Assembly: GCA_024279425.1 (NCBI GenBank)
Contig: JAJRRO010000097.1
Location: forward strand, 1-64,000
Direction: 5' to 3'
Length of the DNA stretch: 64,000 nt
DNA from: Bacteroidota bacterium
Lineage (GTDB): Bacteria; Bacteroidota; Bacteroidia; Flavobacteriales; Flavobacteriaceae
Shown: piece after piece, positions 7,548 to 17,793 of the stretch
Numbering within the stretch: the first letter of the stretch is position 1
Layout: every line of letters starts with the position of its first letter
The notes under the pieces: generated by a model
What the model saw: the letters and a program-made list of their open reading frames with translations, nothing else
Database searches by the model: none
What the model was told of the DNA's origin: nothing
Made by a program: the position numbers and the translations under genes

Positions 7548-10082
7548 TTATTCCTTTGTTTCATCTGTACCTCCATTATCAATAGCCGTGCCACCTTCAG
7601 GCTTGACCTCTATATTCATGATATCGGCTTCTTCAACAGCGTCATCATCTTTCATGACCTTCGCGACGGCGGCAATACTATCATTCTCTTTTATATTGAT
7701 AAGTTTAACCCCCTGGGTTGCCCTACCCATGACCCTAAGATCCTCAACACTCATTCTAATGGCAATTCCCGATTTGTTGATTATCATTAGGTCATCTGAA
7801 TCAGAGACATTTTTTATAGCTACCAAGTCCCCTGTCTTTTCTGTAATGGAAATGGTCTTAACCCCTTTACCACCACGATTAGTGACTCTATAATCGTCAA
7901 TACTTGAACGTTTGCCATAACCATTTTCTGATACAACAAGAATTTCTTCATCAAAATTATGAACAGATACCATGCCGATTACCTCATCATTGTCATTTGC
8001 CAATCGAATACCCCTTACACCAGATGCATTACGTCCCATAGGCCTTGTCTTGCCTTCCTCAAACCTAATAGCTTTTCCAGATTTTAGACCAAGGAAGATC
8101 TGACTGGTTCCTGTTGTGAGTTTTGCTTCCAATAATTCATCATCTTCCCGAATGCCTATGGCATTAATCCCATTTTGACGAGGTCGGGAATACTGTTCAA
8201 GCGATGTCTTCTTGACCGTTCCTTTTTTGGTGGCCATAATAACAAAATGATTGTTCACATAATCCTCATCTTTCAAGTCTTGGGTACAAATGAATGCCTT
8301 GACCTTATCATCCTGTTCAATGTTGATCAAATTCTGAATAGCCCTTCCCTTCGAAGTTCGGCTACCTTCAGGAATCTCGTAAACTCGCATCCAGAAACAT
8401 TTACCTTTCTGTGTAAAGAACAACATGTATTGATGGTTGGTACCTACAAACAAATGCTCTAAGAAATCCTCATTACGGGTCGAAGAAGCTTTTTGTCCAA
8501 CTCCTCCCCTATTTTGCGTCTTATATTCCGTAAGAGGGGTTCTTTTTATGTAACCGGCATGTGATATTGTAATAACCACTTGCTCGTTGGGTATCATATC
8601 TTCGATACTCAAATCCCCACCTGCAAAATTAATTTCCGAGCGCCTTTCATCACCATATTTATTCTTAACCTCAAGGAGCTCGTCTTTAATGATTTGCATT
8701 CTTCGTTCCTTTCTATCCAAGATATCCTTTAACTCTGTAATAGTTTTGATGATTTCATCATATTCAGACCTTAATTTATCTTGTTCCAGTCCGGTAAGTT
8801 GACGAAGACGCATCTCTACAATCGCCTTAGCTTGAACCTCACTCAATTCAAATCTTTCAATCAAATTCGCTCTAGCTTCATCCGCATTGGAAGACCCCCG
8901 GATTATGGATATGACCTCATCAATGTTGTCGGAAGCAATTATGAGTCCCTCAAGTATATGAGCCCTGTCCTGTGCTTTTTTCAGTTCGAATTTGGTCCTT
9001 CTGACAACCACTTCATGCCTATGCTCCACAAAATAGTGAATCATGTCCTTTACATTCAACATTTGTGGCCTACCATTGACCAAAGCAATGTTATTAACGC
9101 TGAACGAGGATTGTAGCGCCGTATATTTATAGAGAGTATTAAGAACAATATTGGGTATAGCATCTCTTTTAAGAATATAAACGATACGCATTCCCTTTCT
9201 ATCTGACTCATCCCGAATTGTGGAAATGCCCTCAATTTTCTTATCATTGATCAAATCAGCGGTTTTTTTGATCATGTCCGCTTTATTGACTTGATACGGA
9301 ATTTCAGTTACAATGATGCATTCCCGACCTTGCACTTCCTCAAAAGACGTTCTGGCCCGCAATACCACCCTTCCCCTTCCGGTGAGAAAAGCTTCCTTAA
9401 CACCATCATACCCATAAATTATCCCTCCAGTTGGGAAATCTGGGGCTTTAATATGGGTTATTAGCTCATCTATCTCTATATCATTATTGTCTATATAGGC
9501 AATTGTACCATCAACCACTTCCGAAAGATTATGTGGAGGCATATTGGTTGCCATACCAACAGCAATACCCGAAGCGCCATTGACCAATAAATTAGGTATT
9601 CTGGTAGGTAGAACTGTTGGCTCCTGGAGTGAATCATCAAAATTGAGTTGATGATCAACCGTATCCTTATCAATATCTGCCAACATATCATCGGCTATCT
9701 TACGCATACGGGCTTCAGTATATCGCATTGCTGCAGGGCTATCCCCATCAATTGACCCAAAGTTACCTTGGCCATCTACCAACATATACCTCAAACTCCA
9801 TTCTTGTGCCATACGGACCATGGAATCATACACGGAAGTATCGCCATGTGGATGGTATTTACCCAAAACCTCACCAACAATACGGGCAGATTTTTTATGT
9901 GCACTATTTGAACGAACACCCAGTTCGTGCATACCGAACAAAACCCTTCTATGTACGGGTTTCAAACCATCTCTGACATCTGGCAAAGCACGTGACACAA
10001 TGACCGACATTGAGTAATCAATGTAGGCTGACTTCATTTCGTCTTCAATGTTGATAGGAATCAATTTTTCTCCTTCTGCCAT
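7548..10082 (-). CDS. gyrA: DNA gyrase subunit A
   Basis: The 844-residue breakage-reunion subunit of gyrase, which introduces negative supercoils with GyrB. The N-terminal half has the winged-helix/tower region with the catalytic Tyr at 121 ([10 protein letters not shown]). The quinolone region reads [17 protein letters not shown], with Thr where E. coli has Ser83; Thr is also wild type in other flavobacteria, so it is not by itself evidence of resistance. The C-terminal beta-pinwheel carries the GyrA box-like QNRGGVGQK and repeats such as [10 protein letters not shown]. It ends in an acidic tail. gyrB is not in the window. Confidence 0.97.
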   Translation of the reverse strand: MAEGEKLIPINIEDEMKSAYIDYSMSVIVSRALPDVRDGLKPVHRRVLFGMHELGVRSNSAHKKSARIVGEVLGKYHPHGDTSVYDSMVRMAQEWSLRYMLVDGQGNFGSIDGDSPAAMRYTEARMRKIADDMLADIDKDTVDHQLNFDDSLQEPTVLPTRIPNLLVNGASGIAVGMATNMPPHNLSEVVDGTIAYIDNNDIEIDELITHIKAPDFPTGGIIYGYDGVKEAFLTGRGRVVLRARTSFEEVQGRECIIVTEIPYQVNKADMIKKTADLINDKKIEGISTIRDESDRKGMRIVYILKRDAIPNIVLNTLYKYTALQSSFSVNNIALVNGRPQMLNVKDMIHYFVEHRHEVVVRRTKFELKKAQDRAHILEGLIIASDNIDEVISIIRGSSNADEARANLIERFELSEVQAKAIVEMRLRQLTGLEQDKLRSEYDEIIKTITELKDILDRKERRMQIIKDELLEVKNKYGDERRSEINFAGGDLSIEDMIPNEQVVITISHAGYIKRTPLTEYKTQNRGGVGQKASSTRNEDFLEHLFVGTNHQYMLFFTQKGKCFWMRVYEIPEGSRTSKGRAIQNLINIEQDDKVKAFICTQDLKDEDYVNNHFVIMATKKGTVKKTSLEQYSRPRQNGINAIGIREDDELLEAKLTTGTSQIFLGLKSGKAIRFEEGKTRPMGRNASGVRGIRLANDNDEVIGMVSVHNFDEEILVVSENGYGKRSSIDDYRVTNRGGKGVKTISITEKTGDLVAIKNVSDSDDLMIINKSGIAIRMSVEDLRVMGRATQGVKLINIKENDSIAAVAKVMKDDDAVEEADIMNIEVKPEGGTAIDNGGTDETKE

Positions 10083-10340
10083 TCTTATATTTTATCTATT
10101 TGACTTAGTTAAAAAAACATGCCAATATACGTAAATTCAAAGCTCTCAATGTATATATCAAATACTTTATTCAAAAATTTATTAACACTTTACGACTCTA
10201 CTTTAGTTGATAATTAACATGTTAAATATTTTGTGTTTCGAGGCTTTTTTCGTCATTTAGAATATGTTTATCGATTATAGGTACGGTATTTGAACAAGAT
10301 TGGTATAGTTTTACTAATTTTATTGCAGAAAGAATAATAT

Positions 10341-12893
10341 ATGGATGATAATTTTTCACCAAGGGTAAAAGATGTAATTGCCTACAGCAAAGAAGAAGCA
10401 TTAAGATTGGGCCATGATTTTATTGGTACTGAGCATTTAATGCTTGGGCTTTTGCGTGATGGAAATGGGAAAGCAATAAGCATTCTTGATGCTTTGGAAG
10501 TAGATTTGGACCATTTGCGAAGAAAAGTGGAAATACTTAGTCCGTCTAACCCAAATCCAAGTAATGTTCAAAAAGACAAAAAAAACTTGCATTTAACAAG
10601 GCAAGCAGAACGTGCTTTGAAAACAACTTTTCTAGAGGCAAAACTTTTTCAAAGTTCTTCTATCAATACAGCACATTTACTATTGTGTATTCTTAGAAAC
10701 GAAAATGATCCAACTACCAAGTTGCTCCACAAACTTAAGGTTGATTATGACGGGGTTAAGGAGCAATTCAAATTCATGATTACCAGCGATGACGACATTG
10801 TTGATGCACCCACCTCGGAATCCTTTCCCAGTGATTCAGATGATGCGAACGAAAGTAAGGAAAGTACGTTCGGCACTACATCAGGGCAAAAAGGGAACAA
10901 AAAATCAAAAACACCAGTTCTTGACAACTTTGGAAGAGATCTTACCCAAATGGCAGAGGAAGATAAATTGGATCCTGTTGTTGGTCGTGAAAAAGAGATT
11001 GAAAGGGTTTCCCAGATCCTTAGCCGAAGAAAGAAGAACAACCCATTATTGATTGGTGAACCCGGTGTAGGCAAAAGTGCCATTGCTGAAGGTCTTGCAC
11101 TGCGTATTATCAATAAAAAAGTTTCTAGAATACTTTATAACAAACGAGTGGTGACCCTTGATTTGGCTTCACTTGTTGCCGGAACAAAATATAGAGGACA
11201 ATTCGAGGAGCGGATGAAAGCTGTAATGAATGAGCTCGAAAAGAATGAGGATGTTATTCTCTTCATAGATGAAATACATACCATTGTTGGAGCCGGTGGG
11301 GCTACTGGGAGCCTTGATGCTTCCAATATGTTCAAACCTGCATTGGCAAGAGGGGAAATTCAATGTATTGGAGCGACAACATTAGATGAATATAGACAGT
11401 ATATTGAAAAAGATGGGGCATTGGAACGAAGATTCCAAAAAGTCATAGTAGAACCCACTACGGTCAGTGAAACCATAGAAATATTGCAAAATATTAAAGG
11501 GAAATACGAAGATCACCATAATGTCAGTTATACTCAAGAGGCCATTATTGCTTGTGTAAAATTGACCAATAGATATATGACAGATAGGTTTCTTCCAGAT
11601 AAGGCCATTGACGCCCTGGATGAATCTGGTTCTAGGGTACATATCGTCAATATGGACGTCCCCAAACAGATTTTAGAGCTTGAAAAGCAGCTTGAAGATG
11701 TACGGGAATTAAAAAATAATGTGGTCAAAAAACAAAAATATGAAGAGGCTGCCAAACTACGTGATGACGAAAAAAGATTGGAAAAAGAACTCGCCATAGC
11801 CCAGGAAAAATGGGAAGAGGACAGCAAATTACATAAAGAAGTAGTTTCTGAGGATAACGTTGCCGATGTCGTCTCTATGATGAGTGGTATTCCTGTTAAT
11901 AGAATAGCACAGACCGAGAGCAATAAACTAGCTGAATTACCCAATCTCATAAAGTCAAATGTAATAGGCCAAGATGAAGCTGTGGCCAAAGTCGCCAAGG
12001 CCATTCAACGTAATCGTGCAGGGCTCAAAGACCCAAACAAGCCTATTGGTTCATTCATTTTCTTGGGCCAGACCGGAGTTGGTAAGACACAACTTGCCAA
12101 AGTTTTGGCCAAAGAACTATTTGATTCGGAAGATGCATTAATACGAATTGACATGAGTGAATACATGGAGAAATTTGCCATTTCCAGATTGGTTGGGGCA
12201 CCTCCGGGGTATGTAGGCTATGAAGAAGGAGGGCAATTGACGGAAAAAGTGCGTCGCAAGCCATACTCTGTAATACTTTTAGACGAAGTTGAAAAGGCGC
12301 ATCCCGATGTCTTTAATATGATGCTTCAGGTTTTGGATGATGGCTTTCTAACCGATAGCTTAGGTAGGAAAATTGATTTTAGGAATACGATAATTATCAT
12401 GACCTCTAATATTGGGTCTAGACAGCTCAAAGATTTTGGTCAAGGGGTTGGGTTCGGTACCGCTGCCAAAAAATCCCAGGTCGACAGCCATCAAAAAAGC
12501 GTCATAGAAAATGCATTGAAGAAAGCTTTTGCACCCGAATTCCTGAATAGGATCGATGATGTTGTCATATTCAATGCCTTGGAAAGAGAGGATATACATA
12601 AAATCATCGATATTGAATTAGAGAAACTCTTTGCGCGCATCAAAGACATTGGTTATGAACTTAACTTGACAGAAAAAGCCAAGGATTACATAGCCGAAAA
12701 AGGTTTTGATAAGCAATTTGGGGCAAGACCTTTGAAGAGAGCGATCCAAAAATATATTGAAGATGCGTTGGCCGAGGAAATAGTCAATTCAAAGCTTGAA
12801 GAAGGTGACAGTATTTTTATGGATTTGGACAAGAAGAAAGACACCTTGACCATTAAAATCAAAAAGGCCGAAAAATCATCACCTAAGACATAA
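10341..12893 (+). CDS. clpC: ATP-dependent Clp protease ATP-binding subunit ClpC
   Basis: An 850-residue Hsp100 unfoldase that feeds substrates to ClpP. In order: an N-terminal double Clp-N repeat (about 1-145), a low-complexity linker (about 150-190), AAA domain 1 with Walker A GEPGVGKSAIAEG, and a middle coiled-coil with a UVR motif (YEEAAKLRDDEKRLEKEL). This is followed by AAA domain 2 with Walker A GQTGVGKTQLAK and Walker B VILLDEVEKAH, then a C-terminal D2-small domain. The short M-domain and UVR motif point to ClpC rather than ClpB. The ATG lies 258 bp from the divergent gyrA; no convincing promoter box or CIRCE element is visible in that gap. Confidence 0.96.
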   Translation: MDDNFSPRVKDVIAYSKEEALRLGHDFIGTEHLMLGLLRDGNGKAISILDALEVDLDHLRRKVEILSPSNPNPSNVQKDKKNLHLTRQAERALKTTFLEAKLFQSSSINTAHLLLCILRNENDPTTKLLHKLKVDYDGVKEQFKFMITSDDDIVDAPTSESFPSDSDDANESKESTFGTTSGQKGNKKSKTPVLDNFGRDLTQMAEEDKLDPVVGREKEIERVSQILSRRKKNNPLLIGEPGVGKSAIAEGLALRIINKKVSRILYNKRVVTLDLASLVAGTKYRGQFEERMKAVMNELEKNEDVILFIDEIHTIVGAGGATGSLDASNMFKPALARGEIQCIGATTLDEYRQYIEKDGALERRFQKVIVEPTTVSETIEILQNIKGKYEDHHNVSYTQEAIIACVKLTNRYMTDRFLPDKAIDALDESGSRVHIVNMDVPKQILELEKQLEDVRELKNNVVKKQKYEEAAKLRDDEKRLEKELAIAQEKWEEDSKLHKEVVSEDNVADVVSMMSGIPVNRIAQTESNKLAELPNLIKSNVIGQDEAVAKVAKAIQRNRAGLKDPNKPIGSFIFLGQTGVGKTQLAKVLAKELFDSEDALIRIDMSEYMEKFAISRLVGAPPGYVGYEEGGQLTEKVRRKPYSVILLDEVEKAHPDVFNMMLQVLDDGFLTDSLGRKIDFRNTIIIMTSNIGSRQLKDFGQGVGFGTAAKKSQVDSHQKSVIENALKKAFAPEFLNRIDDVVIFNALEREDIHKIIDIELEKLFARIKDIGYELNLTEKAKDYIAEKGFDKQFGARPLKRAIQKYIEDALAEEIVNSKLEEGDSIFMDLDKKKDTLTIKIKKAEKSSPKT

Positions 12894-12918
12894 ATTATCC
12901 GAAGATGGAGTAATATAA

Positions 12919-12942
12919 AAGGAGCCGTGGCTCTTTTTTTTT
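12919..12942 (+). terminator. Intrinsic terminator after clpC
   Basis: Hairpin AAGGAGCC/GGCTCTT (GAGC-CGTG-GCTC core) followed directly by nine T residues, 26 bp after the clpC stop. Confidence 0.8.
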
Positions 12943-13089
12943 GTCCACACTTCTTGAGAAGTAGGAAATAAAATACAACAGGAAAGACGCAAAGACAGTA
13001 TACACGATATTTAAGCGTTTAATCTAATTTTTTCTTTATTACCTATACATACATCTACTTTCGTTCTGAGACACTATAAGACAAAAGAA

Positions 13090-13491
13090 ATGAATGTGGG
13101 ATCAGCCAAGAAAACCGTGATTGTCAGGGAGTACCAATTAGACATAGGAAAAGTCCAGGTATACGATAATTATATGGTAGCAATCTTCGAAGAAGGCGCT
13201 ACCTTAACATTAGAAAGAGCCTATCAAATTATAGGAATATCTGAAATTCACTTTAGAGAAAAGCCTTTTGGTTACATAAGCTTACGTAAGCATGCTTATG
13301 CGGTCGACCCTACGGTTTATACATATCTTAGAGAACTTGATAACATGAAGGCCTTTGCGATTGTTTCGGTAAAGGAAATTGATATGCACAACTTTAAGAT
13401 TGAAAAGCTCTTCTATAAAAAATCAATGAAATTTTTCATTGAATATGATAATGCATTGGCTTGGGTAAAAGGCAGGGTAAAAGGCAAATAA
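13090..13491 (+). CDS. Conserved hypothetical protein, possibly STAS/SpoIIAA-like
   Basis: A 133-residue soluble protein without signal peptide or membrane segment. The alternating strand-helix pattern and the ending FFIEYDNALAWVKGRVKG resemble small SpoIIAA-like flavobacterial proteins, but I see no decisive motif. It is monocistronic, between the clpC terminator and the convergent nnr gene. A weak -7-like TACTTTCG lies about 25 bp upstream of the start. No function is proposed. Confidence 0.7.
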   Translation: MNVGSAKKTVIVREYQLDIGKVQVYDNYMVAIFEEGATLTLERAYQIIGISEIHFREKPFGYISLRKHAYAVDPTVYTYLRELDNMKAFAIVSVKEIDMHNFKIEKLFYKKSMKFFIEYDNALAWVKGRVKGK

Positions 13492-13527
13492 TCCATTAAC
13501 GGTCTAGCTGTAGCGTAAAACAAGAGA

Positions 13528-15078
13528 TCACTGCTCACCACCCTGCGCAGCCTCCTGCTCAGGGGTTTCTGGCACTTGGAATAGATCAATATAAGCTAAT
13601 CCTAATGCATTGATCAACTTTGAAGCCGTTAATGATTGATATCCTGTTTTTTCCATAGCAATATCTCCTGCTCTTCCGTGCAGGTATATTCCAAAAATAG
13701 AAGCTTCTAATGGCTCATATCCTTGAGCGATCAGTCCTGTTATAATACCGGTAAGGACATCTCCACTACCCGCGGTTGCCATTCCCGGATTGCCTGTCGT
13801 ATTCACATAGCCATGATTCTCATAAATCGTAATTGTATGGGCTCCCTTAATAACAAGGACAATATCATGCTTTTTTGAAAAAGCTTTGGCCTTTTTCAAT
13901 TTATCAAAGTCATTTTCCCATTTACCCACTAGTCGCTCCAATTCCCTTGGATGCGGGGTAAAAACAGATCTCGAAGGTATCTTTTTGAGTAAATTCTTGT
14001 TCTTTGACAAGATATTCAACGCATCAGCATCTACTACCAATGGAACGTCTGCCTTATCCAAAAAACTGGAAAACGCGCTTACGGTCTCCTTTTTAAAACC
14101 AAGGCCAACTCCGATTCCGATTACATCCGGTGATATTTTAAAATCAATATTGGAAATACATTCTTCCCCCTTGTCCGTAATTACAATGGCCTCAGGAAAT
14201 GATGTTTGAATCGGCAAGTAACCACATTTGGGTATGTAGGTAGTCACCAATCCACTTCCTATCTCCAAACAGGCCCTAGCTGCCAAAGAAACCGCCCCTA
14301 TTTTGCCATAGCTCCCACCAATGATCATTGAATGTCCATAAGTGCCCTTGTGGGAATATTTCTTTCTAGGTTTATAGATTGGAAGCACTTCATCTTTTGC
14401 AATCACCTCATACTCGGTTTCAGAACTAGCCAAAATTTCAAGATCCAAATCAATATCCACAATTTCCCATTGATTGCTATAAATACCTGTTTCCGGAAGG
14501 AAAAAAATCAATTTTGGTGTTTGAAAACTCAATACGTAATTTGCTTTTATCACTGCATCTTCATTCTCAACAGGCCTATTCATAAATACACCTGAAGGAA
14601 TGTCTATAGACAGGATAAAAGCTTTGGAATCATTTAGGTGTTGCATGAGGTTTGCAACCCAAGAATTGGGCGACCTGTTGAGCCCAATCCCAAATATGGC
14701 ATCTACTATAATATCATCTTTGCCTATTTCAGGTAGCTCACAATCACTCTCTAAAAACTGGGGCCAAACCTTACGATCCTTTAATCGATCAAGGTTTATC
14801 AGAAAATCTTTAGAGCGCTTATCACTATAGTTCACCACGTTAACCCCAATATTGTAACCGTGTTCCTGTAAATGTCTTGCCAAGGCAATTCCGTCTCCTC
14901 CATTGTTACCAATACCACAGAATAAATGTATTTTGACTTGGGCGCCCTGCATACGCGAATGCAGCCAATTAAACACTTGCACGGCAGCACGTTCCATAAG
15001 TTCGTTGCTCGAAATTTGCTGCTTTTTAATTGTGAATTTATCAGCAGCATATATCTGCTCGGCATTTAAAAGTTTCAT
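13528..15078 (-). CDS. nnr: Bifunctional NAD(P)H-hydrate epimerase / dehydratase
   Basis: A 516-residue repair enzyme that restores NAD(P)H damaged by hydration. The N-terminal YjeF-N epimerase domain (about 1-215) has CGIGNNGGDGIALARHL and DIIVDAIFGIGLNR. The C-terminal ribokinase-like ADP/ATP-dependent dehydratase domain (about 225-500) has HKGTYGHSMIIGGSYGKIGA, VVDADALN, FTPHPRELERL and the substrate loop NTTGNPGMATAGSGDVL. Both domains are complete. It is divergent from the threonine operon; the 267-bp gap holds the thr promoter and leader. The last ten residues (EQEAAQGGEQ) form an uncommon Gln/Glu-rich tail. Confidence 0.95.
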   Translation of the reverse strand: MKLLNAEQIYAADKFTIKKQQISSNELMERAAVQVFNWLHSRMQGAQVKIHLFCGIGNNGGDGIALARHLQEHGYNIGVNVVNYSDKRSKDFLINLDRLKDRKVWPQFLESDCELPEIGKDDIIVDAIFGIGLNRSPNSWVANLMQHLNDSKAFILSIDIPSGVFMNRPVENEDAVIKANYVLSFQTPKLIFFLPETGIYSNQWEIVDIDLDLEILASSETEYEVIAKDEVLPIYKPRKKYSHKGTYGHSMIIGGSYGKIGAVSLAARACLEIGSGLVTTYIPKCGYLPIQTSFPEAIVITDKGEECISNIDFKISPDVIGIGVGLGFKKETVSAFSSFLDKADVPLVVDADALNILSKNKNLLKKIPSRSVFTPHPRELERLVGKWENDFDKLKKAKAFSKKHDIVLVIKGAHTITIYENHGYVNTTGNPGMATAGSGDVLTGIITGLIAQGYEPLEASIFGIYLHGRAGDIAMEKTGYQSLTASKLINALGLAYIDLFQVPETPEQEAAQGGEQ

Positions 15079-15131
15079 TCAATAAGAATTTTTGATAAAT
15101 TTTGCCAATTCCATAAAAATATTGGGAAACG

Positions 15132-15162
15132 TTTGATTAGCAAGCCAAAAGTACTACATTTG
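15132..15162 (+). promoter_or_regulatory. Predicted promoter of the threonine operon
   Basis: A perfect Bacteroidota promoter: TTTG (15132-15135), a 19-bp spacer and TACATTTG (15155-15162). The expected transcription start near 15168 puts the leader-peptide ATG (15179) only about ten nucleotides into the transcript. Confidence 0.72.
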
Positions 15163-15178
15163 AAGCTTACAAGGAAGC

Positions 15179-15271
15179 ATGACTTTTAACAATTCGGACA
15201 TAAAAACCTTATCTTATCCATTCACTAATGGATGCGAAACTACTATTACCCACACTACCCCATTGGGGTAA
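15179..15271 (+). CDS. Threonine operon leader peptide (ThrL-like attenuator ORF)
   Basis: A 30-codon ORF from ATG 15179 to TAA 15269-15271, between the thr promoter and thrA (start 15346). Eight of its 30 residues are Thr, and the last eleven codons before the stop read ETTITHTTPLG. This matches the logic of E. coli ThrL, whose Thr and Ile codons stall ribosomes when those amino acids are scarce. The stop codon overlaps a hairpin (15256-15270). It is too short for routine gene callers. I see no strong U-tract terminator before thrA, so whether control is by termination or by translation is unclear. Confidence 0.68.
   Translation: MTFNNSDIKTLSYPFTNGCETTITHTTPLG
15256..15270 (+). promoter_or_regulatory. 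Leader hairpin with competing pairings (thr attenuator)
   Basis: TACCCC (15256-15261), loop ATT and GGGGTA (15265-15270) form a perfect 6-bp hairpin at the end of the Thr codon run. The right arm GGGGTAA could instead pair with TTACCC upstream (15247-15251 region), or its GGTAA with TTACC further down (about 15303-15307). Such mutually exclusive pairings are what an attenuator needs. Confidence 0.4.
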
Positions 15272-15345
15272 GAAACTACATATTATCAGTCCGTTTTTGC
15301 GTTTACCGCATTCAATCAATTACCACAAGTTAACCAACATACGTA

Positions 15346-17790
15346 ATGAAAGTTTTAAAATACGGCGGCACATCAGTAGCCAACGCCCATAATATAGCCA
15401 TAGTTAAAGATATTGTTTCGAAAACTGAAAGCGATAAGACCATCGTGGTTGTCTCGGCGCTTGGAGGGATAACGGACTTATTACTGAACATGGCCCATCT
15501 TGCCGCATCACAGGATGATTCTTATAAATCGCTCTTAGAACAAATAGAGGGCAGGCATTTAGACATCATTAAAGAACTTATATCCATCAACTCCCAAAGT
15601 AAGGTTTTGAGTAAGGTCAAAAGTGAATTGAACACCTTGGAAACCCTTCTTGAAGGGGCATTTATAATTGGTGAGATAACGCCAAAGCTCTCCGATAAGA
15701 TTGTGAGTTATGGTGAACTATTATCATCGTATATCATCAGTGAGTTCTTCAGTGAATCTGGCATAGATATAACCCATAAAGATAGCCGTGAACTCATAAA
15801 GACAAATGATGTGAATGGTAAGGCATCGGTTAATTTTGACCTAACCAATACATTATGTAGGGAATTCTTGAGCAAAACACCCTATAAGGTAGTTGTGCTG
15901 GCTGGTTTTATTGCATCATCCGAAGATGGCGATTCGACCACCTTGGGACGAGGGGGCTCAGATTATACGGCCGCCATTGTGGCAGCAGCGATACATGCCG
16001 AAATTCTGGAAATATGGACTGACGTAAGCGGAATGTATACGGCGAATCCCAAACTCGTAAAGCAAGCGAAAGCCATTCCACATATTTCGTATGAAGAAGC
16101 GATGGAGCTTTCGCATTTTGGCGCAAAGGTTCTCTATCCCCCAACAATCCAACCCGTTCTGGCCAAAGGTATTTCAATCCTGATAAAAAATACGTTTGAG
16201 CCTGAGAGCCCTGGCACTATTATAACCAAAAATAAAAACGAAAAGAGTAAAACCGTCCGTGGTATCACCCATATTGAAAACATAGCATTGTTGTCATTAG
16301 AGGGCCCTGGAATGGTAGGTATACCAGGAATATCCAAACGATTTTTCGAAGTACTATCCCAAGAAGAAATAAGTGTAGTGCTCATAACACAGGCCTCTTC
16401 AGAACATTCCATTTGCGTAGGTATTTCAACCGGGGATATAAACTTGGTAATTCAGTCGATCAATGAAGCATTTGCCTATGAAATCAATACTGGCAAAATA
16501 GACCCCATAATTGTAGAAACAAATTTGGCAATTATTGCTCTTGTTGGAGACGACATGAAAAGTCATCAAGGTTTAAGTGGTAAAATGTTCAGCACTCTTG
16601 GCCGTAACAATGTAAATATAAGGGCAATTGCACAAGGTGCTTCAGAGCGTAATATCTCCGCTGTAATACGAAGAGAAGATGTTAAAAAAGCCTTGAATTC
16701 GCTTCATGAAGAATTTTTCGAGGAAAACATTAAGCAACTCAACCTCTTTGTCATGGGAGTAGGAAATGTTGGAGGTAAGTTTTTAAATCAAATAAAACAG
16801 CAGAAAAAATACCTGAAAGAGCATTTAAAACTAAATCTTCGTGTCATTGGAATATCCAATTCAAGAACCATGGTTTTTGATGAAGAAGGAATCTCCTTAA
16901 AAAACTGGGAAGCACTACTGACCGAAGGTGAAAAAGCAGATAAATCAAAGTTCTTCGATGCCGTTAACACGTTAAATTATCGCAACAGCATTTTTGTAGA
17001 CAACACTGCCAGCGATGAGGTTTCTTCAACCTACGGTGCTTATTTAACAAATAGCATTTCAGTGGTGACCTGTAATAAAATTGCCTGCTCTTCCCATTAT
17101 TCCAATTATTTGGAATTGAAGAAATTGGCTAGGGAATACAATGCTCCATTTTTGTTTGAAACCAACGTTGGAGCGGGCTTGCCAATTATAGACACTTTAA
17201 AACATTTGATTGCCTCTGGCGACAAAGTGCAAAAAATACAGGCTGTACTTTCTGGCAGTCTAAATTTTGTGTTCAATAATTTCAATGATAAGACCACTTT
17301 TCAAAATGTGGTCAAACAAGCGCAAGCAGAAGGATATACAGAGCCAGATCCAAAAATTGATTTAAGTGGTATTGATGTTATGCGTAAAATATTGATTCTA
17401 GCTAGGGAAAGCGGCAATCAATTGGAAATAGATGATATTGTGAACGAACCGTTTTTACCCCAAGAGAGTTTGGAAACCACAAACAATGATGACTTCTTCA
17501 TTTCCTTAGAAAAACACGAAGCTTCATTTCAAGCATTGTATAAGAATGCGGTAAACAAGGATAGCAAGTTAAAATATGTTGCCCAGTTTGAAAATGGACA
17601 AGCCAGTGTTGGTCTACAGCAAATTCCTAAAGGGCACGATTTTTATAATTTAGAGGGTAGCGATAATATTGTGCTTTTCTATACCGAGCGTTATCCAAAT
17701 CAACCCATGATCATCAAAGGGGCCGGTGCTGGTGCAGATGTTACAGCTTCGGGTATTTTTGCTGATATTATACGAATCGGAAACTTTTAA
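15346..17790 (+). CDS. thrA: Bifunctional aspartate kinase / homoserine dehydrogenase
   Basis: An 814-residue fusion catalysing the first and third steps from aspartate to threonine. The N-terminal aspartokinase (about 1-285) has the KYGGTSV motif and GRGGSDYTAA. It is followed by two ACT regulatory domains (about 310-455) that in homologues bind threonine. The C-terminal homoserine dehydrogenase (about 460-812) has the NAD(P) motif GVGNVGG, the TCNKIA segment and the catalytic stretch GLPIIDTL...LSGSLNFVFN. It is first in thrABC and thrB follows after 3 bp. Allosteric inhibition by threonine is expected from the ACT domains. Confidence 0.97.
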   Translation: MKVLKYGGTSVANAHNIAIVKDIVSKTESDKTIVVVSALGGITDLLLNMAHLAASQDDSYKSLLEQIEGRHLDIIKELISINSQSKVLSKVKSELNTLETLLEGAFIIGEITPKLSDKIVSYGELLSSYIISEFFSESGIDITHKDSRELIKTNDVNGKASVNFDLTNTLCREFLSKTPYKVVVLAGFIASSEDGDSTTLGRGGSDYTAAIVAAAIHAEILEIWTDVSGMYTANPKLVKQAKAIPHISYEEAMELSHFGAKVLYPPTIQPVLAKGISILIKNTFEPESPGTIITKNKNEKSKTVRGITHIENIALLSLEGPGMVGIPGISKRFFEVLSQEEISVVLITQASSEHSICVGISTGDINLVIQSINEAFAYEINTGKIDPIIVETNLAIIALVGDDMKSHQGLSGKMFSTLGRNNVNIRAIAQGASERNISAVIRREDVKKALNSLHEEFFEENIKQLNLFVMGVGNVGGKFLNQIKQQKKYLKEHLKLNLRVIGISNSRTMVFDEEGISLKNWEALLTEGEKADKSKFFDAVNTLNYRNSIFVDNTASDEVSSTYGAYLTNSISVVTCNKIACSSHYSNYLELKKLAREYNAPFLFETNVGAGLPIIDTLKHLIASGDKVQKIQAVLSGSLNFVFNNFNDKTTFQNVVKQAQAEGYTEPDPKIDLSGIDVMRKILILARESGNQLEIDDIVNEPFLPQESLETTNNDDFFISLEKHEASFQALYKNAVNKDSKLKYVAQFENGQASVGLQQIPKGHDFYNLEGSDNIVLFYTERYPNQPMIIKGAGAGADVTASGIFADIIRIGNF

Positions 17791-17793
17791 AAA

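Noticed and set aside
8891-9840. Possible quinolone-resistance change in gyrA (Thr at the Ser83 position)
   Set aside because: Thr is the normal residue in other flavobacteria, so it is not evidence of resistance.
10083-10340. Promoter boxes in the gyrA-clpC divergent gap
   Set aside because: Only partial matches such as TTG-N17-TATATTGG on the gyrA side were seen; not strong enough to list.
15228-15393. Alternative leader ORFs starting at ATG 15228 (MDAKLLLP) and ATG 15232 (MRNYYYPHYP)
   Set aside because: They overlap the Thr-rich frame in other phases, one runs into thrA, and neither has Thr/Ile control codons or the favourable position just after the promoter.
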